This document shows, one piece after another, positions 31,762-39,548 of a stretch of DNA of 64,000 nt. This DNA is from Thermasporomyces sp040195635 (GTDB lineage: Bacteria > Actinomycetota > Actinomycetes > Propionibacteriales > Actinopolymorphaceae). The stretch is taken from the NCBI RefSeq assembly GCF_040195635.1, contig NZ_JBEFTX010000019.1:1-64000 (forward strand), read 5' to 3'. Within the stretch, counting starts at the first letter, position 1, and every line of letters starts with the position of its first letter. The notes beneath the pieces are model-generated. The model was not told the DNA's origin, searched no databases, and saw only the letters and a program-made list of their open reading frames with translations. Both the position numbers and the translations under genes were made by a program.

Positions 31762-32642
31762 AGTTCGGATTCAGCTCCTACAGCTTCCATCAGCGGCTCA
31801 GCACGGGGGCGATGACCCTGTTCGATGTGATCGACTGGGTGGCTGACAGCGAAGGCGAGCACCTCGAACTCGCCTCGATCTATTCGGGCGCGGACAGCCC
31901 GGTGCCCAATACCGACTCAGATCCCGCCTTCGTCGACAAAGTAGTCGAACACGCGGGCCACCGTGGGGTCACGCTGTCCAACATGGCGATCGGCGCGAGT
32001 TTCCTCGGTGACGACGCCGAGAACGCGGCCGAGGTGGAACGGGTCAAGGCCCACGTCGATCTGGTCGAACGGCTGGGCATCGCGATGATGCGACACGACG
32101 TGGTCCGCCATGGCGGGATCGAGGGCGACGACACGCCGGTGTTCGAGGCCGCACTGCCGAATATCGTCAAGGCCAGCAAGGAAATCGCGCAGTACGCGGC
32201 GACCAAGGGCGTCACGACCAGCCTGGAGAACCACGGCTTCTTCGTCCAGAGCAGCGACCGGGTGCGCCGGATCGTGCATGCCGTCGACGAGCCGAACTTC
32301 AAGACCACGCTGGACATCGGGAACTTCCTCTGCGTCGACGAGGATCCGACCGTCGCAGTCCCGGCCAACCTGCCGTACGCCATGATCGTCCACTTCAAGG
32401 ACTTCTACGTCCGGCCCGCCGACCGTAACCCAGGCGAGGGCTGGTTCCGCAGCCGGGGCGGCAAGTACCTCCGCGGCGCGATCGTCGGCAATGGCGACCT
32501 CGATACCTGGAGCGTCGCGAGATCGATCAAGGAGTCCGGCTACGACGGTTACGCCTCGATCGAGTTCGAGGGTCACGAGGACTGCCTGATCGGCTGCAGC
32601 CGCGGCATCGCCAACGCCAAGCGCATCTACGACGAAGCCTGA
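31758..32642 (+). CDS. sugar phosphate isomerase/epimerase family (TIM barrel)
   Basis: A 294-residue AP-endonuclease-2-type TIM barrel. MKFGFSSYSFHQRL is the typical start; the metal-binding Glu, Asp, His and Glu residues appear in TSLENHGFF, KTTLDIGNFLC, IVHFKDFYV and YASIEFEGHED. This pattern marks xylose-isomerase-like enzymes such as IolE, IolI and hydroxypyruvate isomerases. It overlaps the ROK stop by four bases and is followed 28 bp later by a Gfo/Idh/MocA dehydrogenase, a pairing that usually oxidises and isomerises an inositol or sugar derivative. The exact substrate is unknown. Confidence 0.85.
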   Translation: MKFGFSSYSFHQRLSTGAMTLFDVIDWVADSEGEHLELASIYSGADSPVPNTDSDPAFVDKVVEHAGHRGVTLSNMAIGASFLGDDAENAAEVERVKAHVDLVERLGIAMMRHDVVRHGGIEGDDTPVFEAALPNIVKASKEIAQYAATKGVTTSLENHGFFVQSSDRVRRIVHAVDEPNFKTTLDIGNFLCVDEDPTVAVPANLPYAMIVHFKDFYVRPADRNPGEGWFRSRGGKYLRGAIVGNGDLDTWSVARSIKESGYDGYASIEFEGHEDCLIGCSRGIANAKRIYDEA

Positions 32643-32670
32643 TACCAGAACACATCACTCGAGGAGACTC

Positions 32671-33729
32671 ATGCAGCAGGTCAAGATCGGCGTTGTGGGC
32701 ACCGGTGGCATCGCCGGTTGTCATCTCAAGGCCTACCAGGGCAACCCGCGCGCGGAGTTGCTCGCGGTCTGCGACATCAACGCCGACCGAGCCACCGCGG
32801 TGGCCAAACAGTGGGGCGCCGGTCGTTCCTACAGCGACCCGGCGGATCTGTTCGCCGACCCCGACGTCGACGCGGTGAGCATCTGCACCTGGAACAACAC
32901 CCACGCCGAACTGGCAGCCGCCGCGGTCGAGGCCGGCAAGCACGTCCTGGTGGAGAAGCCGATGAGCCGCACCTACGCCGAGGCGCAGAAGCTGGAGGAC
33001 GTGGTGAACGCCCACGACCGCATCCTCCAGGTCGGTTTCGTCCGGCGGCACTCCGCGAACTGCCGAGTACTGAAGTCGTTCATCGACGCCGGCGACCTGG
33101 GTGAGATCTACTACGCCAAGGCCAGCTGCATCCGGCGGACAGGAAATCCGGGTGGCTGGTTCGCCAACAAGGCCATCTCCGGCGGTGGTCCGTTGATCGA
33201 CATCGGCGTGCACGTGATCGACCTGTGCTGGTACCTGATGGGGTCGCCACGGGCAACCTCGGTCAGCGCCAACACGTACGAGAAGCTGGGCAACCGGTCC
33301 AACATCACCACCCTGCCGCGGTGGCAGGTGGCCGACTACGACCCGACCAAGAACGACGTCGAGGACATGGCCAATGCTCTGATCAGGTTCGACAACGGCG
33401 CATCGTTGATCATGGACACGTCGTACTCGCTGCACGCGCCGGACGACTCGCTCGTGGTTTCGGTGTATGGGGACAAGGGCGGGGCCGACCTCGAGCCGAA
33501 GCTGCAGATCGCGTCCGAGAAGCACGAGACGATCCTGAAGGTGACGCCGCAGATCGGGTTCGACTCCTTCGACCTCGACGACGGCTTCTCCCACGAGATC
33601 GAGAACTTCGTGGCAGCCTGCCTGGGCGAGGCCGAGAGCATCGCACCGGTCTGGCAGGGTGCGGAAATGATGAAGATCCTGGACGGCGTCTACACCTCCG
33701 CCGCCCAGGGCAAGGAAGTCCAGGTCTAG
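32671..33729 (+). CDS. Gfo/Idh/MocA-family oxidoreductase
   Basis: A 352-residue NAD(P)-dependent dehydrogenase: Rossmann motif GVVGTGGIAGCHLKAYQ (residues about 6-22), CDINADRA, and the catalytic/cofactor motif VEKPMSRT around residue 95. The substrate-domain signature GGGPLIDIGVHVIDL holds the Asp and His of the active site. GAGGAG precedes the ATG. It is the last gene of the ROK-isomerase operon and probably oxidises the sugar or inositol processed by the isomerase. Confidence 0.9.
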   Translation: MQQVKIGVVGTGGIAGCHLKAYQGNPRAELLAVCDINADRATAVAKQWGAGRSYSDPADLFADPDVDAVSICTWNNTHAELAAAAVEAGKHVLVEKPMSRTYAEAQKLEDVVNAHDRILQVGFVRRHSANCRVLKSFIDAGDLGEIYYAKASCIRRTGNPGGWFANKAISGGGPLIDIGVHVIDLCWYLMGSPRATSVSANTYEKLGNRSNITTLPRWQVADYDPTKNDVEDMANALIRFDNGASLIMDTSYSLHAPDDSLVVSVYGDKGGADLEPKLQIASEKHETILKVTPQIGFDSFDLDDGFSHEIENFVAACLGEAESIAPVWQGAEMMKILDGVYTSAAQGKEVQV

Positions 33730-33736
33730 GGCACGG

Positions 33737-34510
33737 TCAGCGCGAGGAGCTGAACAGATCGGGCTCGTCGGTGTCTGCCATGTGACCACCGCAGTCGAAG
33801 AACTCCCGCATCGTCTGCGGGTCGTTGATGAGGCCGCCGTGGACGGTCAGATCACTGTCGCGGAAGCGCCGAATGAGTTCGGCGTCCCACAGCCGCGGCG
33901 GGTAGTTCAGACGGTCCATGCCGGTCGCCCGCACGAACGCGAGCGGATCGGCCAGGGGTTGGGTGACGATGGGCAGCACCACGATCGGCGCAGCCTCGTC
34001 GTGCCAGCGCGCCGAGGTCCGATGCCGCCTGGCCGCCAGCACCGAGTCCAGGCTGAAGCTCATCACCACGACCCGATCCGCCGCTGCATGGCGGCACACC
34101 GTCTCGATCACGCGCTCGGCGACCCGATCGGCCCAGCTCGCCTTCAGCTCGATGTTCAGCCGGGCCCGGCCCTGGGTCAGCTCGAGCACCTCGTCGAGGG
34201 TCGGCACCCGTTCGCCGGCGAAATCGGCGCCGTACCACGAGCCGGCGTCCAGTGCCTGGACCTCTTCAGCGCTCAACGACCGGACCGCGCCGGTGCCACT
34301 CGTCGTCCGATCGAGGTGCGAGTCGTGAATGACGACCAGCTGATCGTCGCTGGTCAGGTGCACGTCCAGCTCGAGCGCGGCCGCTCCTTTTGACAGGGCG
34401 GTCTGGAAGGCATTCACGGTGTTCTCCGGCGCCAACCGGCTCGCACCGCGATGCGCTGCGACGACGCCTTCGGTGCGGGCAAGGGACGCACTGGATGCCG
34501 TGGCTGTCAT
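33737..34510 (-). CDS. glycerophosphodiester phosphodiesterase
   Basis: A 257-residue GDPD TIM barrel. The catalytic His/Arg and metal ligands are visible in AAHRGASRLAPENT, LELDVHLTSDDQLVVIHD (Glu, Asp, His) and the later NIELKAS. There is no signal peptide, so a cytoplasmic role in degrading glycerophosphodiesters to glycerol-3-phosphate and an alcohol is expected. It ends 7 bp from the convergent Gfo/Idh gene. ATG 34510 has AGGAG within TCGAGGAGTCACC. Confidence 0.9.
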   Translation of the reverse strand: MTATASSASLARTEGVVAAHRGASRLAPENTVNAFQTALSKGAAALELDVHLTSDDQLVVIHDSHLDRTTSGTGAVRSLSAEEVQALDAGSWYGADFAGERVPTLDEVLELTQGRARLNIELKASWADRVAERVIETVCRHAAADRVVVMSFSLDSVLAARRHRTSARWHDEAAPIVVLPIVTQPLADPLAFVRATGMDRLNYPPRLWDAELIRRFRDSDLTVHGGLINDPQTMREFFDCGGHMADTDEPDLFSSSR

Positions 34511-34529
34511 TGGTGACTCCTCGAGGACC

Positions 34530-34564
34530 GGGGGCGGCAGGCCGAGAGCCTATCGGCCGCCCCC
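34530..34564. promoter_or_regulatory. GC-rich stem-loop in the GDPD/HelD divergent region
   Basis: GGGGGCGGC (34530-34538) and GCCGCCCCC (34556-34564) are perfect 9-bp inverted arms. The 17-nt loop holds a second small stem, AGGC-CGAGA-GCCT. It lies 20 bp upstream of the GDPD start. It could be an operator, an RNA structure in one leader, or an attenuator; no U-tract follows. Confidence 0.4.
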
Positions 34565-34846
34565 ACGCCTGCCTGTTGTCTCCGAGCGCCAGGCCCCGCC
34601 TGCGCGACGCGCGCGCATGCACGCGTGCGCAGCCCCGGCCCCGGCGTCTCGGCGTACGCAGGAAGAAATGTGGTTTCGCTCCATTGCCGGCACTGGTAAT
34701 GTCTCGTGGCTCGTCGTACGACAGTAGTGTCGGAGAGTAGGGACCGAACCGAGCCGGTTGCGCCGCCGTCTTCGAAGGCGGCCCTGGAGCGAGGGCCCGC
34801 GCCAACTGCTGACGAGCTGCCTGACAACACCGTGGAGGCCTCCGTC

Positions 34847-37072
34847 ATGCCCTCTACCCACCCCAGTCCCGCCGCCCATTCGCCCGGCGAGTCCGCGATC
34901 GATGCCGGGGACGATCCAGAACTCACCGCGGAGCGTGGGCACCTCGCGGCTGCTCGCGCCGCACTGGAACGCATGCACGCTGAGGTCGGTGAGACCGAAA
35001 CGCCGATGATCGTGAATGCCGGCACGGACAGCTACTGGGACAACAAGTTCTATCAGTGGACGCGAGAACACCGCGCCGAGGTCTTGTTGGACCAGCCGCG
35101 GATCCCGCTGTTCTTCGGGCGACTGGACTGTGAGCCCGGCGCGGTGTTCGACCGCGTGGAGCGTGGGACCGCATCCGGGCCAGGAGCCGGTGGCGACGTC
35201 GACCGGATCTACATCGGCCGGCGGCACATCCGAGAGCCGGACGGTACGCCGCTGGTGATCGACTGGCGGGCGCCGGTCGCCGTACCCTTCTACCGGGCCG
35301 GGCCAGCCGATCCCCAACGCGTCCTGGAGCGCCGCCGCCACGGCTTCTCCCACGAACCCGGCCCGAGCGGATACGTCGAGTTGACGGCGTACGAGGACGA
35401 GCTGGTGAGCGGCGCCTCGATGGCTGCCGCGGAAGGCTTCTCGCACCTGGTGACGGCGGAGATCGAGCGGCCACGGTCGGGTCCGATGCGCGACATCGTG
35501 GCGACGATCCAGGCCGACCAGGACGTGCTGGTCCGCGCCCCCCTGGACACCACGATCTGCGTGCAGGGAGCACCCGGGACCGGCAAGACCGCGGTCGGTC
35601 TGCACCGGGTCGCCTATCTGCTGTACGCCGAACGAAGCCGGCTGGCCCGGGACGGCGGAGTCGCCATCGTCGGTCCGAACCGCTCGTTCCTGGCCTACAT
35701 CCGGCATGTCCTACCCGCGCTCGGCGAGGTCTTCGTCCAACAGCTCACGTTCTCGGATCTGATCCGACGCTACTTCCCCGACCACGCGATGGCGGCTGAG
35801 GAGGAGTCGGCCGTGACGGTCACGGTGAAAGGCGACGCCCGGATGGCAGCGGTCCTGCGGCGCGCGCTGTGGTCCGGTGCCCGGGTCGGCGACGAGGTGG
35901 AGGCGCTGGTCTACAGCAAGGGAGCGAGTCGCTTCCGGGTACCTGACTACGAGGTGCGCGAGATCGTCGCGGGCGTCCTCGAGACCGCCACCCGCTACGC
36001 CGCCGGCCGCACCACCCTCGCGCAGCGCCTTGCTCACGTGGTGCTGGTGCGCATGGAGCAGCGCGGTGGGACGCCCGACGATCGGACCCAGAACGCGGTG
36101 GCCAGGTCGGCTCCCGTCAAACGGATCCTCAGTCAGGTGTGGCCGCAGCGTACGCCGGAACAGGTGCTGCACCGGCTCCTGTCCGACGCCGAGTTCCTCG
36201 CCGACATGGCCGGCGACGAGCTCACGGCCGAGGAACAGAAAGCCCTGCTCTGGCCGAAGCCCTACCGGTCGGTGAAGTCCGCCCGCTGGTCCGAAGCAGA
36301 CCTCGTACTCCTGGACGAACTGGGGGAGCTGCTCGAGAGTGGTCCCCGCCGCGGCCACCTGGTGGTCGACGAGGCGCAGGACCTCTCTTCGATGCAGCTC
36401 CGCGCGCTGGGCCGGCGCTGTCGTACGGCGACCGTCCTGGGCGACCTCGCCCAGGCCACCACCCCGTACGCCTCGACCTCCTGGCGGAGCGTGCTGGACC
36501 ACCTGGGGGCGGGCGAGTCCGCCGAGCTGGTGGAGCTGACCCGCGGCTTTCGGGTCCCGGCCGCGATCATCTCCTACGCCGCCAACCTGCTGCCCGCACT
36601 GCAGCCAGACCTGGCCGAGCCGGTGAGCCTCCGGCGTGCGACGGGTGCACTGGAGGTCACCGCGGTCGACGGGCCCGAGGTGGTTGCCGAGGACATTGTC
36701 CAAGCCTGCTTGCGGATCGACGAACAGGGTGGGCGCGCGGGCTCGATCGGCATCATCGCCGCCGATGCGGAGATCGAGCAGGTCTTCGACCAGCTCGCTG
36801 TCGGTTCCGCCCGATCTCGCTTGGACAGGGTCGGGTTGGCACCCGGAATGCTCGGCCGCACCGAGAACGCGTTGGAGCACTTCCGGCTGGTGTGCGTGCC
36901 GGCCTCGCTGGCGAAGGGCCTGGAGTTCGACGGCGTCGTCGCGGTCGAACCAGCCCGCATCGTCGACGCCGAACCACGCGGGCTGAACCGGCTGTACGTC
37001 GTGCTCACCCGCGCGGTGTCCGCGCTCGTCGTACTGCACGCCCGGCCGTTGCCGGCCGAACTCGTCGGGTAG
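34847..37072 (+). CDS. helD: HelD-like RNA-polymerase-associated SF1 helicase
   Basis: A 741-residue UvrD/Rep-like ATPase of the actinobacterial HelD/HelR class, which removes stalled RNA polymerase from DNA and in some species protects against rifamycins. The N-terminal coiled-coil arm (residues about 22-46) and WDNKFYQWTREHRAEVLLDQ fit HelD. Walker A is GAPGTGKTA (241-249), the Walker B motif is HLVVDEAQDLS, and VELTRGFRVP and LNRLYVVLTRAVSAL correspond to motifs IV and VI. ATG 34847 with GTGGAGG is preferred; GTG 34706 would add 47 low-complexity residues. The gene symbol is by family resemblance. Confidence 0.85.
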   Translation: MPSTHPSPAAHSPGESAIDAGDDPELTAERGHLAAARAALERMHAEVGETETPMIVNAGTDSYWDNKFYQWTREHRAEVLLDQPRIPLFFGRLDCEPGAVFDRVERGTASGPGAGGDVDRIYIGRRHIREPDGTPLVIDWRAPVAVPFYRAGPADPQRVLERRRHGFSHEPGPSGYVELTAYEDELVSGASMAAAEGFSHLVTAEIERPRSGPMRDIVATIQADQDVLVRAPLDTTICVQGAPGTGKTAVGLHRVAYLLYAERSRLARDGGVAIVGPNRSFLAYIRHVLPALGEVFVQQLTFSDLIRRYFPDHAMAAEEESAVTVTVKGDARMAAVLRRALWSGARVGDEVEALVYSKGASRFRVPDYEVREIVAGVLETATRYAAGRTTLAQRLAHVVLVRMEQRGGTPDDRTQNAVARSAPVKRILSQVWPQRTPEQVLHRLLSDAEFLADMAGDELTAEEQKALLWPKPYRSVKSARWSEADLVLLDELGELLESGPRRGHLVVDEAQDLSSMQLRALGRRCRTATVLGDLAQATTPYASTSWRSVLDHLGAGESAELVELTRGFRVPAAIISYAANLLPALQPDLAEPVSLRRATGALEVTAVDGPEVVAEDIVQACLRIDEQGGRAGSIGIIAADAEIEQVFDQLAVGSARSRLDRVGLAPGMLGRTENALEHFRLVCVPASLAKGLEFDGVVAVEPARIVDAEPRGLNRLYVVLTRAVSALVVLHARPLPAELVG

Positions 37073-37084
37073 GCGGGTGGCGCT

Positions 37085-37558
37085 CTATGCGGCCTCGTCA
37101 GGACCGGTCCCACTGACAAGGCCGTTCCACGACCATTGCGGGATGCGCAGCCCGTCCGGGACGTCATCGGCGGAACGGTGGAAGCGGGACATCGTGGTGG
37201 TCGTCGCCCACGCGAAGTAGTCGTGCAGCACCTGTCGGAGCCGGTCGTCGCTGGCGAGACCGACATCGGAGAGTGCCTGATCGAAGCAGGCGATCGCGCG
37301 GCGGTCCATCTCCTCGTGCGGACCGTTGCCGCTGTGGGTCCGCACCACCGAGGTCTCGTCGCCGTAGGAGTCGGAGTAGGTCGTCGGGCCGCCGAGTGCC
37401 TCGGCCCAGTAGGCGGCGAGCCGCTGGCTGTGGTCGGGGTGGAACCCGTGGCTGAACGCATGGCTGACCACGTCGTCGGCCATCACCCTGGCATGCCATG
37501 CGCTGGCCAGGCGGAGCAGACCGTCGGCACCGCCCGCGGCTTCGTACACCGTCTGCAT
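37085..37558 (-). CDS. truncated-haemoglobin-like protein
   Basis: A 157-residue globin-fold protein resembling group II truncated haemoglobins: MQTVYEAAGGADGLLRLASA, FSHGFHPDHSQRLAAYWAEA with the proximal-type His, and EEMDRRAIACFDQALSDVG. The insertion PTTYSDSYGDETSVVRTHSG is usual for the actinobacterial branch. ATG 37558 aligns with the family; a longer in-frame extension upstream is not conserved in type. Its end is 12 bp from the HelD stop (convergent). Oxygen or nitric-oxide chemistry is the family expectation. Confidence 0.75.
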   Translation of the reverse strand: MQTVYEAAGGADGLLRLASAWHARVMADDVVSHAFSHGFHPDHSQRLAAYWAEALGGPTTYSDSYGDETSVVRTHSGNGPHEEMDRRAIACFDQALSDVGLASDDRLRQVLHDYFAWATTTTMSRFHRSADDVPDGLRIPQWSWNGLVSGTGPDEAA

Positions 37559-37644
37559 GGCCCACACTATGGCACGCCGAATGGACAGGAGCGTGGAAAG
37601 TCGGTTGCTGATCTTGGTGGCTGTGCTAGCGTGCCGGCCGTATC

Positions 37645-37669
37645 CGATCGCGTCACCCGGACGCGATCG
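37645..37669. promoter_or_regulatory. inverted repeat upstream of ABC exporter pair 2
   Basis: CGATCGCGT (37645-37653) and ACGCGATCG (37661-37669) are perfect 9-bp inverted arms with a 7-bp spacer, 49 bp before the exporter start and upstream of the divergent globin gene. It shares the CGATCG core with the repeat before exporter pair 1 (3355-3374). Confidence 0.5.
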
Positions 37670-37718
37670 CCGCCCCTCGTTCTTGGCGGCCATACACCCT
37701 CACTGAGAGAGGTATGGC

Positions 37719-39548
37719 ATGCCACGAGTCGCGGCCTTCCCGCTCATTCGTCGTTACGCACTGCACGCGAGGTACCTGTGGGCCTGCGGTCCGGGGCTTT
37801 GCCTGCTGTGCGTACTCCTCACGTTGGTCTCTGCCGGAGCGAGTGCGGTGTCGCTCGTCACCACCGGCCAGTTGATCTCCGCGTTGTCGGGGCGCGAGTC
37901 GAGCGCTGTCGCGTGGACGATCGCCACCGCTGTGTCACTACTCCTGGTCCCGATCGCGTCGTCGATCCTGGCGTTCACGAGCCGGCTGCTCTCCACCCGC
38001 TTCACGGTGACGCTGTGCGACGCCACCATGGAAGTGGGCCTCCATCCGTACGGCATCGCGCATCTCGAAGGCCCGCGCACGACCGGTGAGCTCGAGACGG
38101 TCGGCGAGGCTCCGCGGGACTGGCTGTTCCAGGCGGGCATCGACGCCGCCTGGACCCTGCTCGCCATCCGGCTCGGTGGGATCGGAGCGTTCGTCGTCCT
38201 GGCGACCTGGTCGTGGTGGGCACCGGTCCTGTTGGCGGGCACGTGGCTGCTCTACTCGCGCGCGTTCAGCCGATGGAGCAGCACGATCTTCGACGGCCTG
38301 CTCGAACTCACCGGCAACGACCGCAGGCGTGCGTCGTACCTACGAGATCTGCTGATCGGTACGAGTGCGGCGAAGGAGGTCAGGCTGTTCGGACTGACCG
38401 GCCTTCTGCTCACCCGTCACGTCACAGCGTGGAACAACGCCCAACACCTCGTTTGGGCCAACCGGAACAGTTCGGTCAAGGGCACGCTGCTGGTCCTCGT
38501 CGCACCCATGGCCGCGGGCGCGACGATCCTGGTCGCTCTGATAGTCGACGTCGAACGTGGCGTTGTCGGTGCCGGTCTGTTGGTCACCCTGCTGCAGGCC
38601 GTGTCGGCGATGGCGGCGTTCGGCCCGCACACCGATCCACAGACCGCGCTGGCCCACACCATGTCGCGGATCAGCGTGCTCGATCGGATCCGGAGCGAGC
38701 AGGGCCTGCCGCACCTACCCCAGCCGGCCCGCCGGCCGATCACCACCGCGCCGAGAGAGCAGCCGGAGGAGCCGGTTCCGGCGGCCATCAGGCTCGTCGA
38801 CGTCGCGTTCACCTATCCGTCGGCGGAGCGGCCGACGCTGAACGGGCTGGACCTGGAGGTTCCGGCCGGCCAGTCGCTCGCGCTGGTCGGTGTCAACGGC
38901 GCCGGCAAGTCGACACTGATCAAGCTCCTCTGTGGGCTCTACCGCCCGGACGGCGGCTCGATCCGCGTCGACGGTGGCGACCCCGGCACGGACGAGGCAG
39001 CCCGCAGACGGCTCGCGGTGATCTTCCAGGACTTCGTTCGCTACCACCTGCCGTTGCGGGACAACGTCGGCGTCGACCTGGATCAGCAGGTTGTGGAGCG
39101 CGCGCTGCGTGACGCCGGTGGCGACGAGATCGTGGGGCGACTCGAGGACGGCATCGAGACCGTGCTGTCGGCGGAGTACGACGGCGGAACGGACCTGTCC
39201 GGCGGGCAGTGGCAGCGGATCGCCCTGGCCCGGGCGCTCGCGGCACTCGGTACTGGCGCCGGGGCGCTGGTCCTGGACGAGCCGACCGCGGCGCTCGACG
39301 TCCGGGCCGAGGCCGCATTGTTCGACCGGTTCCTCGCAGTGGCGCGCGGTGCCACCACGATCCTGGTGAGCCACCGACTGTCCAGTGTCCGGCGTGCGGA
39401 ACGGATCGTCGTGCTCGCGGACACCGGAGCCGGCGCTCGCATCGTGGAGGACGGCGACCACGCCGAACTGCTCCGCGCGAACGGCTTGTACGCGGAGCTT
39501 TTCACCTTGCAGGCTTCGAGGTTCGCGGGGCAGGAGGTGTCCCGGTGA
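37719..39548 (+). CDS. ABC exporter, fused permease/ATPase (RamA-like), pair 2 first subunit
   Basis: A 609-residue half-transporter closely matching the layout of 3485-5368: a membrane domain of about 330 residues with AAKEVRLFGLTGLL, Walker A GVNGAGKST at 391-399, LSGGQWQRIALARALAAL, Walker B LVLDEPTAALDVRAE and LVSHRLSSV. The start, ATG 37719, has GAGAGAGG upstream. The last codons overlap the next subunit's GTG (GTGA), with AGGAGG before it. Shared unusual phrases such as YDGGTDLSGGQWQRIAL in both first subunits indicate duplication of the whole pair. Substrate unknown. Confidence 0.85.
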   Translation: MPRVAAFPLIRRYALHARYLWACGPGLCLLCVLLTLVSAGASAVSLVTTGQLISALSGRESSAVAWTIATAVSLLLVPIASSILAFTSRLLSTRFTVTLCDATMEVGLHPYGIAHLEGPRTTGELETVGEAPRDWLFQAGIDAAWTLLAIRLGGIGAFVVLATWSWWAPVLLAGTWLLYSRAFSRWSSTIFDGLLELTGNDRRRASYLRDLLIGTSAAKEVRLFGLTGLLLTRHVTAWNNAQHLVWANRNSSVKGTLLVLVAPMAAGATILVALIVDVERGVVGAGLLVTLLQAVSAMAAFGPHTDPQTALAHTMSRISVLDRIRSEQGLPHLPQPARRPITTAPREQPEEPVPAAIRLVDVAFTYPSAERPTLNGLDLEVPAGQSLALVGVNGAGKSTLIKLLCGLYRPDGGSIRVDGGDPGTDEAARRRLAVIFQDFVRYHLPLRDNVGVDLDQQVVERALRDAGGDEIVGRLEDGIETVLSAEYDGGTDLSGGQWQRIALARALAALGTGAGALVLDEPTAALDVRAEAALFDRFLAVARGATTILVSHRLSSVRRAERIVVLADTGAGARIVEDGDHAELLRANGLYAELFTLQASRFAGQEVSR

